Source: CAUPWF01 sp964369425 (GTDB lineage Bacteria; Bacillota; Clostridia; Lachnospirales; Lachnospiraceae). From it: a stretch of 60,229 nt of DNA. The number at the start of each line of letters is the position of its first letter. The first letter of the stretch is position 1. Below are positions 59,381 through 60,229 of this stretch, piece by piece. Where the stretch lies: assembly GCA_964369425.1 (NCBI GenBank), contig CAYJGW010000009.1, positions 1-60,229 of the forward strand. Reading direction: 5' to 3'. The notes below the pieces were generated by a model. It searched no databases. It saw only the letters and a list, made by a program, of their open reading frames with translations, and was not told where the DNA came from. The translations under genes and the position numbers were made by a program.

Positions 59381-60229
59381 ATGATGAAAAAGCATGTTTT
59401 AACATTTCTATTTTTTGCTATACTGCTCTGTGTTTCCTTACCATTGTATAGCTCTGCTAGTGAGAGTACGGATTCTAATAGAATAGTAATAAAAGTGGGA
59501 TACGATAGTAACTTTGGGATTCTTGATAATTCAGAATCTTTGGATTCAAGAGGCTTTGGTTATGACATCTTAACCCGCGCAGAACATTATTCAAATTTTG
59601 AATTTGAATACATAGAGTACGATTATTGGAGTGCACTAAATGCTCTAGAACGTGGTGAAATTGATTTAATGGGCATCATGCTGGAAAGCGAATCTTATTC
59701 CACCCTTTATTCCTATGTCCCAAAAGTCCTTGGTACAACACAGCTTATTTTAGCTTCTGAAAGTGACCATCCCTATTACGACAGTCCACGTTCCATCGAC
59801 CAGAAGACAGTTGCAAGCTTTCACAACAACCCTTACGAAAAATATTTAAACGCTTACTGCAACGAGCATAATATTTCTATCACGTATATCCGCGACAATA
59901 TTGATGACTATTTGAGTTTAGATGCTGATTTATTCCTAGTTACCACTTTAAATCAAAAGGCAAGCGACCTTCGTATGGTTATGAATCTAGAAGTATTTGA
60001 TATGCACTTTATCACCAATAAAGAGCGTCCAGAACTTGCCAACTCCATTGCAGATGCTATTAATCTTTCTGTGTCTGCTGATGGAACGTTTCTAGAAGAG
60101 TTGCAATTAAAATACTATGGTAGTAAAAATTTAACCAGACGATATCTCACCACTGCTGAGATTGAGCTGTTACAGAGTAAACCTTTAGTTTGCGGATATA
60201 TTGATCACCATCAACCAATACAGTTTACC
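59381..60229 (+). CDS. Sensor protein with tandem binding-protein domains, 5' part only
   Basis: The first 283 codons, cut by the window edge. A signal peptide (about residues 1-27) precedes a complete SBP_bac_3-like domain (about 36-245, with GYDSNFGILDNSESLDSRGFGYDILTRA and ALNALERGEIDLMGIM). Then TAEIELLQSKPLVCGYIDHH starts what looks like a second such domain. Two tandem domains are the layout of BvgS-like sensor kinases and of GGDEF, EAL or HD-GYP sensors, so the missing part is probably an output domain after a membrane segment. The start has GGAAGGAG seven bases upstream. It diverges from the ABC operon. Confidence 0.78.
   Translation, partial: MMKKHVLTFLFFAILLCVSLPLYSSASESTDSNRIVIKVGYDSNFGILDNSESLDSRGFGYDILTRAEHYSNFEFEYIEYDYWSALNALERGEIDLMGIMLESESYSTLYSYVPKVLGTTQLILASESDHPYYDSPRSIDQKTVASFHNNPYEKYLNAYCNEHNISITYIRDNIDDYLSLDADLFLVTTLNQKASDLRMVMNLEVFDMHFITNKERPELANSIADAINLSVSADGTFLEELQLKYYGSKNLTRRYLTTAEIELLQSKPLVCGYIDHHQPIQFT

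Noticed and set aside
1..60229. CRISPR arrays, insertion sequences, prophage genes, tRNA or rRNA genes
   Set aside because: No repeat-spacer arrays, transposase, integrase or phage protein motifs, and no tRNA or rRNA signatures were seen; the tmRNA is the only stable RNA found.

Overview
The window looks like chromosomal DNA of a low-GC, endospore-forming, chemotactic anaerobe of the class Clostridia, most likely Lachnospiraceae-like. The evidence is AT-rich sequence with strong GGAGG-type ribosome binding sites, a complete spoIIA operon next to spoVA, dipicolinate synthase dpaAB, three chemoreceptors, an ECF-type vitamin transporter module and a clostridial tmRNA. The genus cannot be fixed from the sequence alone. 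I saw no IS element, prophage, CRISPR array, rRNA or tRNA gene.

Left part (1-24.4 kb): a cysteine desulfidase gene converges on a GntR regulator. Next come a zinc-ribbon membrane protein, an ECF sigma factor with an RsgI-like anti-sigma factor ending in an almost pure Asp tail, a polysaccharide deacetylase and a chemoreceptor whose only visible sensor part is a multi-spanning membrane domain. A nitrogen block follows: an allantoinase-permease operon, a Na+/H+ antiporter and an ammonium transporter fused to a P-II domain. Both nitrogen operons have intrinsic terminators inside their 5' leaders. Then come a small (p)ppGpp synthetase, an alpha-amylase-family enzyme, a Cache-GGDEF-EAL protein, tyrS, an M18 aminopeptidase and truA-ecfT-ecfA2-ecfA1.

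Middle part (24.5-38.8 kb): after a cyclophilin gene, almost everything points the same way (minus) and much of it concerns sporulation. The order of transcription is spoIIAA-spoIIAB-sigF, a small membrane ORF, spoVAA-B-C-D-E, the dTDP-rhamnose genes rfbB-A-C-D, a GerMN-domain lipoprotein, then dpaA-dpaB with an asparagine synthetase directly behind. SigF and its anti-sigma and anti-anti-sigma partners start forespore transcription. SpoVA proteins import the dipicolinate made by DpaAB. The rhamnose genes may serve the spore surface, which is inference from position.

Right part (38.8-60.2 kb): a co-directional housekeeping run (nrdR, truA2, xthA, isochorismatase, an RND exporter with a large coiled-coil insert, an HD hydrolase, valS, an LTA-synthase-like protein, folC, a 44-codon ORF and a two-sided TPR membrane protein) leads into spoIIA. 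The tmRNA gene and two convergent chemoreceptors follow, then an amino-acid ABC transporter whose binding protein has its two halves in swapped order (a circular permutation). The start of a tandem binding-protein sensor runs off the right edge.

The points most worth following up are the permuted binding protein, the amt leader with two hexaloop hairpins each overlapping a terminator, the leader peptide lying across the allantoinase attenuator, a 173-bp multi-hairpin element with perfect 14-bp terminal inverted repeats, and several unlisted small ORFs.
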